DNA of 48,730 bases from a virus: IMG/VR virus record IMGVR_UViG_3300005935_000024, positions 1 to 48,730 of that record; one strand, 5' to 3'. A program made the position numbers and the translations under genes. The notes beneath the pieces are model-generated. The model was not told where the DNA came from and ran no database searches. It was given only the letters and a program-made list of their open reading frames with translations. Positions 1 through 8,881 of the stretch are shown here, one piece after another; positions within the stretch are counted from its first letter, which is position 1; the number at the start of each line of letters is the position of its first letter.

Positions 1-2612
1 CCAATTTTTCCACCTGTAAATAGTACTTGTGAACCAGTAATGTCACCTGACGCTTTTACATTGAAAACGCCACTCCCACTTGTTGATAACGAGCTCGCCC
101 CCGCAAAAAATCGCGTATTTCCTACAGTTGACATTCCTGTAAAATCTGTGCCCGTTTGATTGTACAATGCTCCCGGTATAATTTGCCACCCACCAATATA
201 TCCAGAGCCAGCTGTGATTGAACCTGACAAGAAAACATTACCATCGGGAGTTAACCAAAATGCGGATGAACTTATTTCTATCTGCCCACCCGAACCACTA
301 ATAAACTGGCTTGTTGGTGAACCTACATAAAATGATTCGGCAATAACTTCAAATCTACTTGGGTTTGTACTGAATCGTAACGACCCACTACCACCTGGGG
401 ACACCAATTCGAGACCAACACCATCATAATTATCCCCACTGTTTGGGAGAACCGAACCGGAATACATCAGGAATCCGGCCCAACCTGAACCCTGACTTGC
501 ACTCGCGAACCCCTCATATCCGATTGAACGGATATAACCAGAATTGTATCCAGCCATTTCAATACCGGCACCTACAGCGTTACCGATTACCATTGAACCT
601 GACAATACGTTATTATCACCAACTATATATTGATTTCCGCCATTAAATGTGGATGATGATGCATGCGCGATAGTCTCGGCAACATTATTATTAACATCGT
701 AAAATTCCGTTATAAATTCGTATTCATCTGGCCGTTCCATAGAAAATGGCGGGATGGGTGCAACGATTTTAATCCAATCTGGGCTAAAACCAGTATCCGT
801 AGCGGGCCGGATTGAAACATCCTGTACATGCCACTGTCCAGACCATACCGCAAATTGAATTGTAGCATTGCCACTCGGATTAGACTGAAATGCCTCTTCA
901 ACCACTCCAAAATCCAGTCTATTCAAACCATCAACGGCATAATACCCAAGTTCGCCGTCGGGTGTTTCCAGCTGCCAACCCAGTTCAGAACCAAGATCGT
1001 GATTTGATGGAAATCCAGAACCACTAATATGTATTGAAAGTCTGGCTTCTCCACCCGATTCAGTACCCGCGCCGATTCCAACCAAACGGGCCCTGAAATT
1101 ATATGTGGTATTTTCGACAAAATCTATTGAAGATGTATATTGTGCCAGTGCGTAAGATTTGGTGGCATAATTAGAACCCGAAATTAGCATTGAATCTATC
1201 ATCACACTTGAGTCACGAGTTAATGTGTCATTACTACCACTTGATCAGTATGTATCAATCATATTTTGGGTAATAAAATATCCAGTTCTTTGAGTAGCGG
1301 CCACTGAAAGTGGATCAAATAATAATTCTGGAGATTCCACTGGAGTATCAGCAATCATTTCAAAATCACCAAATGCATCTTTGTTACGAGAATACAACTT
1401 GACCCTACTGATATCTCCTGAAAAAGTTCTCAGGTTGGACACTCTAACATCGGCAAATGATCTAAAATTGACTTGACTTTCCGATTGAACTGGAGGCGGA
1501 GTATATTCGATTGTTATGTCAGATGATTTCACCTGCATTAATTCGTCCCTTTGAGTTTCCGTATTGAACACCACTACCGGATCGGCAATTTCCATAGTTT
1601 TTTCGTTTTGAACCCTGCGAACAGTTGTAGTATGTGTAGTTGGGATGGTGTATTTAGAATTCAGATATTTATCATCTTGTGGTACTATATTATTCATGGT
1701 TAAATTGGCACCAACATGCTCAAGTTTACCTTCTATGTCATCCGATGTTACAGTATAATTACTAATCTCGGGAGACGATCGTCTAACTGGCCTGCCCCTG
1801 CTACCAATTCCAGCATTTTTACCGCCGCCCCCATTTACTTTGGATTGATAATTATCCATTACACCAAGAAATTCCCTACCAACTGTGTCACTGTCAACCT
1901 CTGGAGTAGTTCCTTCAGTATCTTGAATTGGGTCACCCTTTGCAGAGCCGCTATCAATTACCGAACCACTTGTAACAACCTGAGTTACATACCCCTTAAT
2001 AATTTCACCAACCCAGATTTTAGGTTGCTTGTAAAAGAAAATTGGTTGGGTATTAATTGACGCCCCATTGACATATAAAGGCCGCGACCATCTCACGTTG
2101 TAATTATTCTGCCATTCCAATGGTATATCGGTTGCACCAGCTGGAGGTGGCGGATTGGCTAGAACTTCATTGGCATCATAAACATCCGTATTCCGGGATC
2201 CATCCTTGCCAACTCTAGTAGACAATATGCCATCATTTATAAATTCTATTACTTCATAATATGGAAACGAAATTGGTCGTAGTTCTGAGGCCATGTAGAC
2301 TGTGGCATCACCAAACGTGTCGGGGTCGGAATATACTTCCATTGACACCCTTCTATGTTGCCCTTCAAGATAATTCGACACGGCTTCAGTGTATATGGTT
2401 TTACCATTGGCGTTGTTGATTATTTCAACTTTAACTTCGACTTCTGGTTTAAGAAATGGAGAACCACCAATTAAAAATGAGCTCCTACCCTGAGATATAG
2501 AATCTGGGAATTCGGTCACATTAAAATATTCTGAATTTGTAGTTTTCTCATCTATCAGAACTTCAATTTTGTCCAAGCCTATGTACTTATTGTAACGTCT
2601 TATAACACCCAT
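1..2612 (-). CDS. Large tail/fibre-like structural protein (partial, one TGA-Trp)
   Basis: Starts at 2612 and runs open to the left edge, so at least 870 residues are seen and the C-terminus is missing. One in-frame TGA lies at 1245-1247 (residue 456, context DTY-W-SSGS); the following 414 codons contain no other stop, so TGA is read as Trp. The sequence is rich in Ser/Gly/Asn and beta-prone. The last visible part has repeated SGS motifs and a carbohydrate-binding-like texture (IHISGSG, GGWQI, SGDITGSQ), as in tail fibre or whisker proteins. It is the most downstream gene before the plus-strand regulator. No specific family recognised; the virion role is inferred from composition. Confidence 0.7.
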
Positions 2613-2680
2613 TTGAATCTCCGATATGTTGATTGTATTTACTATACATAAATATCAATATTTACAATAATATTAAAAAT

Positions 2681-2713
2681 TAGTACGAAAGTAGTACGAA
2701 AGTAGTACGGAAA
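2681..2713 (+). repeat. Three tandem 11-bp operator-like repeats
   Basis: TAGTACGAAAG is repeated at 2681-2691 and 2692-2702, followed by the variant TAGTACGGAAA at 2703-2713. The 11-bp period is one helical turn. The array lies 40 bp upstream of the RHH-protein start, where a -35 box would be, with a TATATT -10 candidate at 2726-2731. Spacing and position suit cooperative binding by the RHH protein to its own promoter (inference). Confidence 0.7.
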
Positions 2714-2752
2714 ATTTTAATATGCTATATTTATATTAAAGGAGAAAATATC

Positions 2753-2917
2753 ATGGATAAAGAAAAATTGGTAACCGTTAAAATACGTGACACGTATAGG
2801 AATATGGCAAAAGCCCACGCCGAATTAAATGGGGGCAAAATGTATAGATTGATAGAGCAAGCCATTGAAAATATGTGTGCAGAAACACTTAGATTGCCGA
2901 GTCAACATGTCAAATAA
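2753..2917 (+). CDS. Small ribbon-helix-helix (CopG/Arc-like) regulator
   Basis: A 54-residue protein starting with ATG 8 bp after AAAGGAG. Its N-terminus VTVKIRDTYRNMAKA, then a helix ending LNGGKMYRLIEQAIE, matches the strand-helix-helix pattern of RHH DNA-binding proteins. These bind DNA as dimers, usually at tandem operators. It is one of the few plus-strand genes and its end overlaps the start of the following zinc-finger/endonuclease reading frame by 11 bp, so both are probably on one transcript. The three 11-bp repeats just upstream suggest autoregulation. Family assignment is by pattern, not by search. Confidence 0.6.
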   Translation: MDKEKLVTVKIRDTYRNMAKAHAELNGGKMYRLIEQAIENMCAETLRLPSQHVK

Positions 2918-3065
2918 AAATCACATTATTTGTGAAATTTGTAATAAAAAATTTAAAATGATGACAGGATCACATCTGAAGAAATATCATGATATTACAT
3001 TAAAAGAATATATAATAAAATACCCGGGGCCAAGATTCGGCCACAATGGCATATTGATAAAATAA
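2907..3065 (+). CDS. Zinc-finger N-terminal part of a frameshifted homing endonuclease
   Basis: A 52-residue frame beginning MSNKN, with a CxxC zinc-binding knuckle (ICEICNKKF) and HLKKYH, followed by LKEYIIKYPG. This finger is common at the N-terminus of phage homing endonucleases. The frame stops at TAA 3063-3065. The sequence needed to continue lies in the -1 frame from about 3028 (KIRPQWHIDKIIAHNKIWKLGDNNPM), which joins directly to the downstream endonuclease. So this and the next entry look like one gene broken by a 1-nt deletion near the C/G run at 3022-3029. Confidence 0.6.
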   Translation: MSNKNHIICEICNKKFKMMTGSHLKKYHDITLKEYIIKYPGPRFGHNGILIK

Positions 3066-3088
3066 TTGCTCATAATAAAATTTGGAAA

Positions 3089-3637
3089 TTGGGGGATAAC
3101 AACCCGATGAAAAATCCAATACACTTGGCTACAATGAAAAGAAATCAATTAAAAGTAACTCAAACAGCCGAACATAGGAAAAAATGTAGTGATGCCCATT
3201 TAATTCCCGATTCACTTTTTCAAAAAGTAATGAAATCTAAAGAATATAGTAAAAAACTAAGTAAAGCATTACAAAATTGCGAATACAATACGAGTGGCAA
3301 ACATTCACATGACGCTAGAATGTGGGGTATAAAAAGGTCTGAGGCAAATGGGGGGAAATGGCACCCAAGTTTTAATAAATCGGCATGCAAAATTATAGAT
3401 GAATATGGTAAAAATCATGATTACAATTTTCAACATGCTTTAAATGGTGGAGAATACCACATTGAAGAATTGGGATATTGAGTTGATGGATACGACCGAG
3501 AGAAAAATGTAGTAATAGAATATGATGAGCCAAATCATTTCAAATCGGATGGTTCCTTAAAAGATAGGGATATCAGGCGGCAAAATGAAATTGAAATATA
3601 CTTAAAATGCAAGTTTATTAGAATTATTGGTAATTAA
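3089..3637 (+). CDS. Homing endonuclease, catalytic part (TGA-Trp, frameshifted from its N-terminus)
   Basis: Begins at TTG with GDNNPMKNP, the typical linker of phage homing endonucleases, and contains NGGEYHIEELGYW-VDGYDREKNVVIEYDEPNHF and a basic tail. The Trp before VDGYD is TGA at 3479-3481; the paralogue at 18638-18850 has Phe there (LGYFVDGY), so an aromatic residue fits. The core resembles a Vsr/PDDEXK-like nuclease fold. The frame is open upstream of the TTG to about 3028, so the real start is the zinc-finger frame plus a -1 shift. The 3' end overlaps the convergent Mre11-Rad50 gene by 14 bp. Confidence 0.6.
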
Positions 3638-6600
3638 TCTCACTATATTCACCAATTTTATTTATTTCCAACTGAGTATCGACTATATCTCGCATATTTT
3701 CCAAATGTGATACAAGTATAATAAATGGGAATGTATTTTTCAAATAATCAAACATCATGTGGATGGTATTAAGATTGTCAGCGTCTAGGCTACCGAATCC
3801 TTCATCCAAATATAGAGCATTATTTCGTGGTAAATTGCACACATTAATCAAACCAACTCTGATAGCCAATGAAGCTACAAATCGTTCCATACCACTACTC
3901 AGCTCGAGTGGCCACATATTATCATCGTCATAGACAATAAATGTGTTTATGTTTTTGCCGTCCATGTGAATAATTATATTGAAGTCCACCATTTGTGCCA
4001 AAATCTCATTTACGGCACCCTCAATGGTTGGAAGAGATTTCTTAATCAATTCATAAGGAATACCATCACGTTTTACAGCATCAAGATAATACTCATAAGC
4101 TTCAAACTCTTCTTCAAGAGATTTGATGTGTTCAATGTCGCTTAGAATCTGTTCAATCTTTGAATCTAAAACTACAACCTCACTATACTTGTCCTGAATC
4201 AGATTTGACAAACCAGAGAATTCCAGTTTTTTACTGTCCAACTCAGTTTGATTATTGTCGATATCGGAGTTTACCTTTTGGTTGCTTAGAATATCCTTTT
4301 CTTTAAGGTAGTATTGTTTTATTTTTTCATCAACCAACAATATACTTTTAATAGCGTTCTTTTTACGCTCATTATGAATTTCAATATTAGCGTAAGTATG
4401 ATCCTTTTCATGACCCAAACTGGTAAGGAGTTCCAATACACGATCAAACTTTATTTTATCACTTTCCACATCTCCCAAATCAACGATTTTAGCTTCGATG
4501 GAATTCAATCTAGAAATATAATCTCCTGCCAAAACTTTATCATCCTGAATGGACTTTTTAGTTTCAATGGCGTCTAGTGTAAAGGGGTTGGCCATACAGA
4601 ATGTACAGTTTGGGTCATATTGTAAATTACCCAGTTTTTCAACCTTGTCCAATTTGTACCGAACTTCAATTTTGAGCTTATCTATATCACTCTGTGCCAA
4701 GTCTCTTTCGTCACTATATGCTTTTAGTTTTCTATATTGATTTCCAATATCGGCCGTTGATAATTTTGCTTGAACTTCGTGGAGTTTTTCAACCTTTTCA
4801 ACCAATCCATCATGGTGTGATGTCGAGTTGGTTATTTCAGTTTCAATAACTTCCTGTTTTGCTTCCAAATCAGACTTTTCGGTATTTAGAGCGTCAATAT
4901 CAATGATAGACTTGTCCACACTTTTCAGTTTTTTGTGCAATTTCAAGATTTTCTCTTGAGCGGTTTCAATTTCCTGCTCCACAATGGAACTACTTTTGGT
5001 GAGCTCGGCATGCTCCTTTTCCATGTTGGTTTTCAGTTTTTCCATTGTCACCAATTCAGTACCATAATCACGTTTTTTGAAATCCTTTAACACAACCTTT
5101 ACTTCGGAAATATTCTCTGAAGCCAATGTATATAGTTGGTCGAATACACCAATGCCCATAAATTGTGCAAGAACTTCCTTGCGTTCCCTCTGACCCTTAT
5201 CCATAAATACGGAAAAATTATTCTGTAGTTGCATTGAAGTTAGGATAAAATCTTCATAACTACCAATAACGCGGCGGATATTAGCATTTGTTGGATATCT
5301 GGAATCTCCGTTTAATGACACCTTTTCGTTAGAATCGTCTATCATCCAAAAATCAACATCCAATTTCGCTTTACCATTTTTCATTCGTTTGGCGTTTCTG
5401 GTTATTCCATATTCCAACCCATTAATCGTTAATCCGATCTCACAGGAAAAATAATCCTTTTTGTTATTCATGACATTGATAGCTTTAAATGCTCTAGAGG
5501 ATGTGTCAAATAAACAGAATGCCATCGCGTCTAACAATGCAGATTTACCACCAGCATTTGCGGCAAACATTCCAACAATTCCTTCCAGCTTGGAAAAATC
5601 AACCACATTATCTTCACCGTATGAAAACATATTTGAAAATTTGAATGTATTTATAGACCAGAAAATATTTCTAACCACTTCTTCTTCCGGCAAGTCACCA
5701 TTCAAATTGGTATTTATGTCCACAACCTTTGACATCATATCTCCACTAAGAATATAGTTCCGAGCCAAATAATCCCGAATTAAACCATTCTGAAATGTGA
5801 CATCGGATACATCACCCACCATTATTCTATCTGTCCTATCCCATTTCTTTTGCATGGAAAGGGCATCCACCCTATTAACTGATATATCCTTTAATCCGTA
5901 TTTTTTATGTATTTCAGCCAGTACCATTTTCATCTGTGATTCATCGGTATCGGATACCCTCAGACGCAAACGAGCTTTTTTGGGCATATCCTTTACAGAA
6001 GGGACTTTACCATCAGAAATATCCAATGTGTAGTACCCATAATCATTTTCAATTTGGATAAATTCGGCTTTAAGAGTATGTATGTCCCATTTCAGAAAAC
6101 CCTTGTCCCTATTTTCACCATGATTCTGGCAAATCATACTGCCACAATACGCTACCGTGTCTTTTTTGTTCCTGAATTGAAATTTATGAATATCACCCAA
6201 TAATCCCAAATCATACCCTGTAAATTTATTAATTTTGATTTTACTCTGCAATTTGAATCCAAAATCGGTTTCGGCATTAGCCACCGTCCCGTGAAAAAGT
6301 GCTATTTTGATATCGGCATCAAAATCCTTCGCTTTTATGTAATCCTTTGGTTCGTCAAATATTGACATTACACCGAATCCAATATCAGCAATATGATATA
6401 CCCCAGAATCTTTTAGATAATGCAATTGGTCATGATCGAGATTTGCAATAATTGGGGAAAGCACATCCAACCGGCTTGGATTGTTAAGATTACAATCATG
6501 ATTACCGGGGATGACTATGGTATGTGCTATATCCGCACAATTCCTGAAAAATTTAGAAATTTGGAAAACGAGTTCCGGGGACATTTGTGTTTTGGCGTGA

Positions 6601-6779
6601 GCGATATCACCGCCTATATAGATTATTCCGTTGCCCGAGTATGTTCTTAATTCTTTATAGAATTTTTCAAATACTTCTTCATACTCTTTGTGACGTTTCA
6701 AATTGCGAATATGGATATCTGCTGTATGAGCTATCCAATCGACTTTTTTGAATGGAACCTTAATTGTGTTTTCTTGCAT
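3624..6779 (-). CDS. Fused Mre11-Rad50 (T4 gp47-gp46, SbcD-SbcC) recombination nuclease
   Basis: A 1,051-residue protein combining two enzymes that are separate genes in T4 and bacteria. Residues about 10-350 are the Mre11/SbcD phosphoesterase: HTADIHI, GGDIAH, GNHD, FHGT and GDIHK metal motifs. From about 370 on is the Rad50/SbcC ATPase: Walker A AANAGGKS, coiled coil, a CTFC zinc hook near residue 725, a second coiled coil, signature LSSGMERF, Walker B ALYLDEGFGSLD. The complex resects DNA ends for recombination-dependent replication. ATG follows AAAAGG. All six Trp codons are TGG. The fusion itself is unusual; the function is firmly supported. Confidence 0.93.
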   Translation of the reverse strand: MQENTIKVPFKKVDWIAHTADIHIRNLKRHKEYEEVFEKFYKELRTYSGNGIIYIGGDIAHAKTQMSPELVFQISKFFRNCADIAHTIVIPGNHDCNLNNPSRLDVLSPIIANLDHDQLHYLKDSGVYHIADIGFGVMSIFDEPKDYIKAKDFDADIKIALFHGTVANAETDFGFKLQSKIKINKFTGYDLGLLGDIHKFQFRNKKDTVAYCGSMICQNHGENRDKGFLKWDIHTLKAEFIQIENDYGYYTLDISDGKVPSVKDMPKKARLRLRVSDTDESQMKMVLAEIHKKYGLKDISVNRVDALSMQKKWDRTDRIMVGDVSDVTFQNGLIRDYLARNYILSGDMMSKVVDINTNLNGDLPEEEVVRNIFWSINTFKFSNMFSYGEDNVVDFSKLEGIVGMFAANAGGKSALLDAMAFCLFDTSSRAFKAINVMNNKKDYFSCEIGLTINGLEYGITRNAKRMKNGKAKLDVDFWMIDDSNEKVSLNGDSRYPTNANIRRVIGSYEDFILTSMQLQNNFSVFMDKGQRERKEVLAQFMGIGVFDQLYTLASENISEVKVVLKDFKKRDYGTELVTMEKLKTNMEKEHAELTKSSSIVEQEIETAQEKILKLHKKLKSVDKSIIDIDALNTEKSDLEAKQEVIETEITNSTSHHDGLVEKVEKLHEVQAKLSTADIGNQYRKLKAYSDERDLAQSDIDKLKIEVRYKLDKVEKLGNLQYDPNCTFCMANPFTLDAIETKKSIQDDKVLAGDYISRLNSIEAKIVDLGDVESDKIKFDRVLELLTSLGHEKDHTYANIEIHNERKKNAIKSILLVDEKIKQYYLKEKDILSNQKVNSDIDNNQTELDSKKLEFSGLSNLIQDKYSEVVVLDSKIEQILSDIEHIKSLEEEFEAYEYYLDAVKRDGIPYELIKKSLPTIEGAVNEILAQMVDFNIIIHMDGKNINTFIVYDDDNMWPLELSSGMERFVASLAIRVGLINVCNLPRNNALYLDEGFGSLDADNLNTIHMMFDYLKNTFPFIILVSHLENMRDIVDTQLEINKIGEYSEINYQ

Positions 6780-6782
6780 GTA

Positions 6783-6983
6783 TTAACCTTTTATTATTTT
6801 TCTCACGGAGGCGATTGATTCGGCATCTACTTCGACATCCCAACCTATGACCTTACCTCTTTTACTGTACTCGGAAACTATTGTTCCGTCCGTAATTTTT
6901 AAAACCCGATTTAACAGGCGCTTGCCCTCAACATGTACACGCCAAGAATTAAAAAATTTCCATATTTTTCTTTGTTGTGCCAT
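6783..6983 (-). CDS. Small basic hypothetical protein
   Basis: A 66-residue, lysine/arginine-rich protein (MAQQRKIWKFFNSWRVHVEGKR...). It overlaps the last 35 bp of the primase gene and ends 3 bp before the Mre11-Rad50 start, so it is co-translated within the replication operon. No family recognised. The position suggests a replication or recombination accessory role, but the sequence does not show one. Confidence 0.6.
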   Translation of the reverse strand: MAQQRKIWKFFNSWRVHVEGKRLLNRVLKITDGTIVSEYSKRGKVIGWDVEVDAESIASVRKIIKG

Positions 6984-7893
6984 TTAACTTATACCTTATT
7001 AGTTTTGAGAATGTCATCTTTTCGGTATGACCCATTAATTCAACCATTCCTTCAAATCCCACGTCGGATGGGTCTTTGTCAGTTAAATCAACATTATACA
7101 CTTCGATTCCATAATTCATTAATTCTTCAATTATACCAACCGATTTGGAAAATGCATCCTCGTCCAATGATAAGTATATAGTTTTTACATTTTTCTCAAT
7201 TATTTTTTTCTTGAGTGTCGGCAAAATAACCGTTCCGAATAAGGGAATAGCGTTTCTTTTGATTGCAATAGCGTCAAATGACCCTTCAACCAGAATAATC
7301 GGTTCATCCCAATTTATAAATAAATCGAATCCAACAACATCTTTTGGAGTTGGGCTGTTCCTATATTTAGCAAATCCTTCAAATATATCCCTACCCACGA
7401 AAAAGTTCAATTTACCGAATTCATCGTATGATGGAATGATGATTCTATTTGCAAAGGTGCCTGTGTTGCAATAACCGATGTTATACCGAAGTATGTCTGC
7501 CGCCGTAATCCCTCTACCTCGCAAGAACTTTATAGCGTGTTTAAATGTAACCTCAGGGCTTTTATCCCACATTGGAATGAATTCCGTTGGAAGTGAAACG
7601 ACATTTTCAGTCTTATCAGATTGCCCAGTGTATTTTGGAGTATATTTTACAAACTCCGATAAATGGTCAAAAGCCTCTTTTGAAGCTTCCAACTTTTTAA
7701 ATAATTGGTAGAAATTTCTACCTTTTTTATCGCACACCCAACAATGCCAGAAATTGGTTTCGACATTAACCTGTAATTTCCTTTTGTAATGATGGCAGAA
7801 TGGACAATAATAGGCATACTCATTCTCTTTACTGAGCTTGATTCCACTATTCCCTATTGTGTTGTTTAGTAATGAAACCAATGATCCGGACAT
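6949..7893 (-). CDS. DnaG-type primase (T4 gp61 role)
   Basis: A 314-residue primase that would make RNA primers for lagging-strand synthesis. A CPFCHHYKRKL...HCWVC zinc ribbon sits at about residues 30-55. A Toprim domain follows from about 165: FANRIIIPSYDEFGKLNFFVGRD, then the catalytic Glu in ILVEGSFDAIAIK and the acidic YLSLDEDA. It is shorter than bacterial DnaG and lacks an obvious helicase-binding C-terminal domain, as in phage primases. It lies 1 bp after the PDDEXK nuclease stop and overlaps the next small gene. Confidence 0.85.
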   Translation of the reverse strand: MSGSLVSLLNNTIGNSGIKLSKENEYAYYCPFCHHYKRKLQVNVETNFWHCWVCDKKGRNFYQLFKKLEASKEAFDHLSEFVKYTPKYTGQSDKTENVVSLPTEFIPMWDKSPEVTFKHAIKFLRGRGITAADILRYNIGYCNTGTFANRIIIPSYDEFGKLNFFVGRDIFEGFAKYRNSPTPKDVVGFDLFINWDEPIILVEGSFDAIAIKRNAIPLFGTVILPTLKKKIIEKNVKTIYLSLDEDAFSKSVGIIEELMNYGIEVYNVDLTDKDPSDVGFEGMVELMGHTEKMTFSKLIRYKLNGTTKKNMEIF

Positions 7894-7894
7894 A

Positions 7895-8233
7895 TTACCT
7901 CTTTTTTAGTAATTCCAATAACTTATCAATTTCCAAGACAGCGTAAGTCTTGGACCTATTTCTTTTAAATATCACCATCGGAGCCCAAACGTCACTGTTT
8001 TCTTCAGCTTGTTTCAAAGCAGCTCAAATAGATAGTGCTTCTTGATTTTTACATTCAATGGAATAGGGAATTAATTTCCTAGCCGCTGGACTAAGGTGGA
8101 TATCTTCCCCAGATTCTCCCATTATTGCGGTTTTGATGTCATCATCTTCCAATTGTGGGAAATTCTCCAGTAATAATTTACGAACACTATCTTGGAGTCG
8201 TCGACCTTTTGCCTTCGCGCTTCTAGTTTTCAT
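7895..8233 (-). CDS. PDDEXK-like phage nuclease (TGA-Trp)
   Basis: A 112-residue protein with the pattern RRLQDSVR...DDIKTAIMGESGEDIHLSP...YSIECKNQEALSIW-AALKQAE...KRNRSKTYAVL. GxDI and IECKN are the acidic and E-x-K parts of a PDDEXK nuclease core. The Trp of IWAAL is TGA at 8024-8026 (residue 70); a Trp is usual at this place in the family as I recall it, and the frame then runs on sensibly to TAA. I chose ATG 8233 (after AAAGG) over an upstream in-frame ATG because the latter lies inside the overlapping small gene. Possible Holliday-junction or flap nuclease role (inference). Confidence 0.75.
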
Positions 8234-8321
8234 TTCTATAACCTTTCTTGAATGGTATATTAAATTGTGATCTGTCAATATGTTTCCAGCTTTCACCCTT
8301 TTTTTTCTTTTTAACGGCCAT
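8223..8321 (-). CDS. Tiny lysine-rich protein
   Basis: A 32-residue frame (MAVKKKKKGESWKHIDRSQ...) with a strong GAGGAG site 4 bp before ATG and a TAG stop that overlaps the next gene's start (ATGAAAACTAG). Its start also overlaps the upstream gene's end. The tight coupling on both sides supports translation. No function recognised; the basic run suggests nucleic-acid contact. Confidence 0.5.
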   Translation of the reverse strand: MAVKKKKKGESWKHIDRSQFNIPFKKGYRNEN

Positions 8322-8577
8322 TACTCCTCACTTCCCAATCTGGGTGCATATTGATTTCAAAATCCACCTCATTGTATAAATTCACTAAAATAGTCTCGTT
8401 ATCATAGGCAAAAGAAAAGGGCATAGTCATACCCTTATTATCAATCACCTGCTGGAACTTATTCTGAATTTTATTAATTGTTTCTGAATTTAATGGTTGG
8501 GTTCTAAAATCGTTCCCTACTATACCATTAATTGTATCTTTTGCTCAACGAACATTAAACATTTTCAATTGATCCAA
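8311..8577 (-). CDS. Hypothetical protein at head of the replication operon (TGA-Trp)
   Basis: An 88-residue protein beginning at TTG 8577, 7 bp after GGAG; reading MDQLKMFNVRW-AKDTINGIVGNDF. Residue 11 is TGA (8545-8547). Without Trp at TGA no start with a ribosome site remains, so the gene would be missed. It ends DWEVRSNGR and overlaps the next small gene by 11 bp. It is the first gene after the 300-bp spacer, so its promoter should lie in that spacer. Family not recognised. Confidence 0.6.
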
Positions 8578-8881
8578 TGTCTTTCTCCTATTAGGATGTA
8601 TATTACTATTGCTGATTGCTATTGCTATTGCTATTGCTGATTGCTATTGCTTATTGCTTATTCTATTCTTCAGAGACCTGTTAAATATAAGTCCGAGTGC
8701 AACGAGGACTTATCGCTTTTGCTTTTGCTCTCCAAATCTGTAAAATAAATTAAAATTATATATTACAGCTTGCGGCATTGCAGAAGCTTCTGGTCTTTTT
8801 GAAGGCCAGTGAGAAACAATTTAGTAATATTACATCGTACCTTAATATATAGTATGAAATTTATTAAAACCACGCTTTTTT
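8578..8881 (-). other. Intergenic spacer between virion and replication operons
   Basis: About 300 bp without a credible gene. It holds the AGCAAT-type repeat run (8607-8660), an 8-bp hairpin ATAAGTCC/GGACTTAT (8687-8694 with 8706-8713) and a hairpin with CTGGTCTT/AAGGCCAG arms near 8790-8810. On the minus strand it must contain the end of virion transcription and the start for the replication genes, but I see no match to the conserved TTGACT-17-TATCTT promoter here. Confidence 0.5.
8607..8660. repeat. Short tandem repeat, CTATTG/CTGATTG units
   Basis: About eight imperfect units of 6-7 bp (CTATTG, CTGATTG, CTTATTG) in 54 bp, reading AGCAAT on the coding strand, 30 bp upstream of the TTG start at 8577. 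Such runs slip during replication and can vary in length between isolates, changing spacing to a promoter or leader hairpin. No protein reading frame uses it. Confidence 0.7.

Noticed and set aside
443-3481. Plus- and minus-strand frames of 60-115 residues opposite the tail gene
   Set aside because: They lie antisense to a continuous tail frame, have no ribosome sites and show no domain patterns.
8790-8810. Hairpin CTGGTCTT/AAGGCCAG as a terminator of the virion operon
   Set aside because: It pairs better on the plus strand (G-U pair becomes C-A on minus) and lacks a T run.
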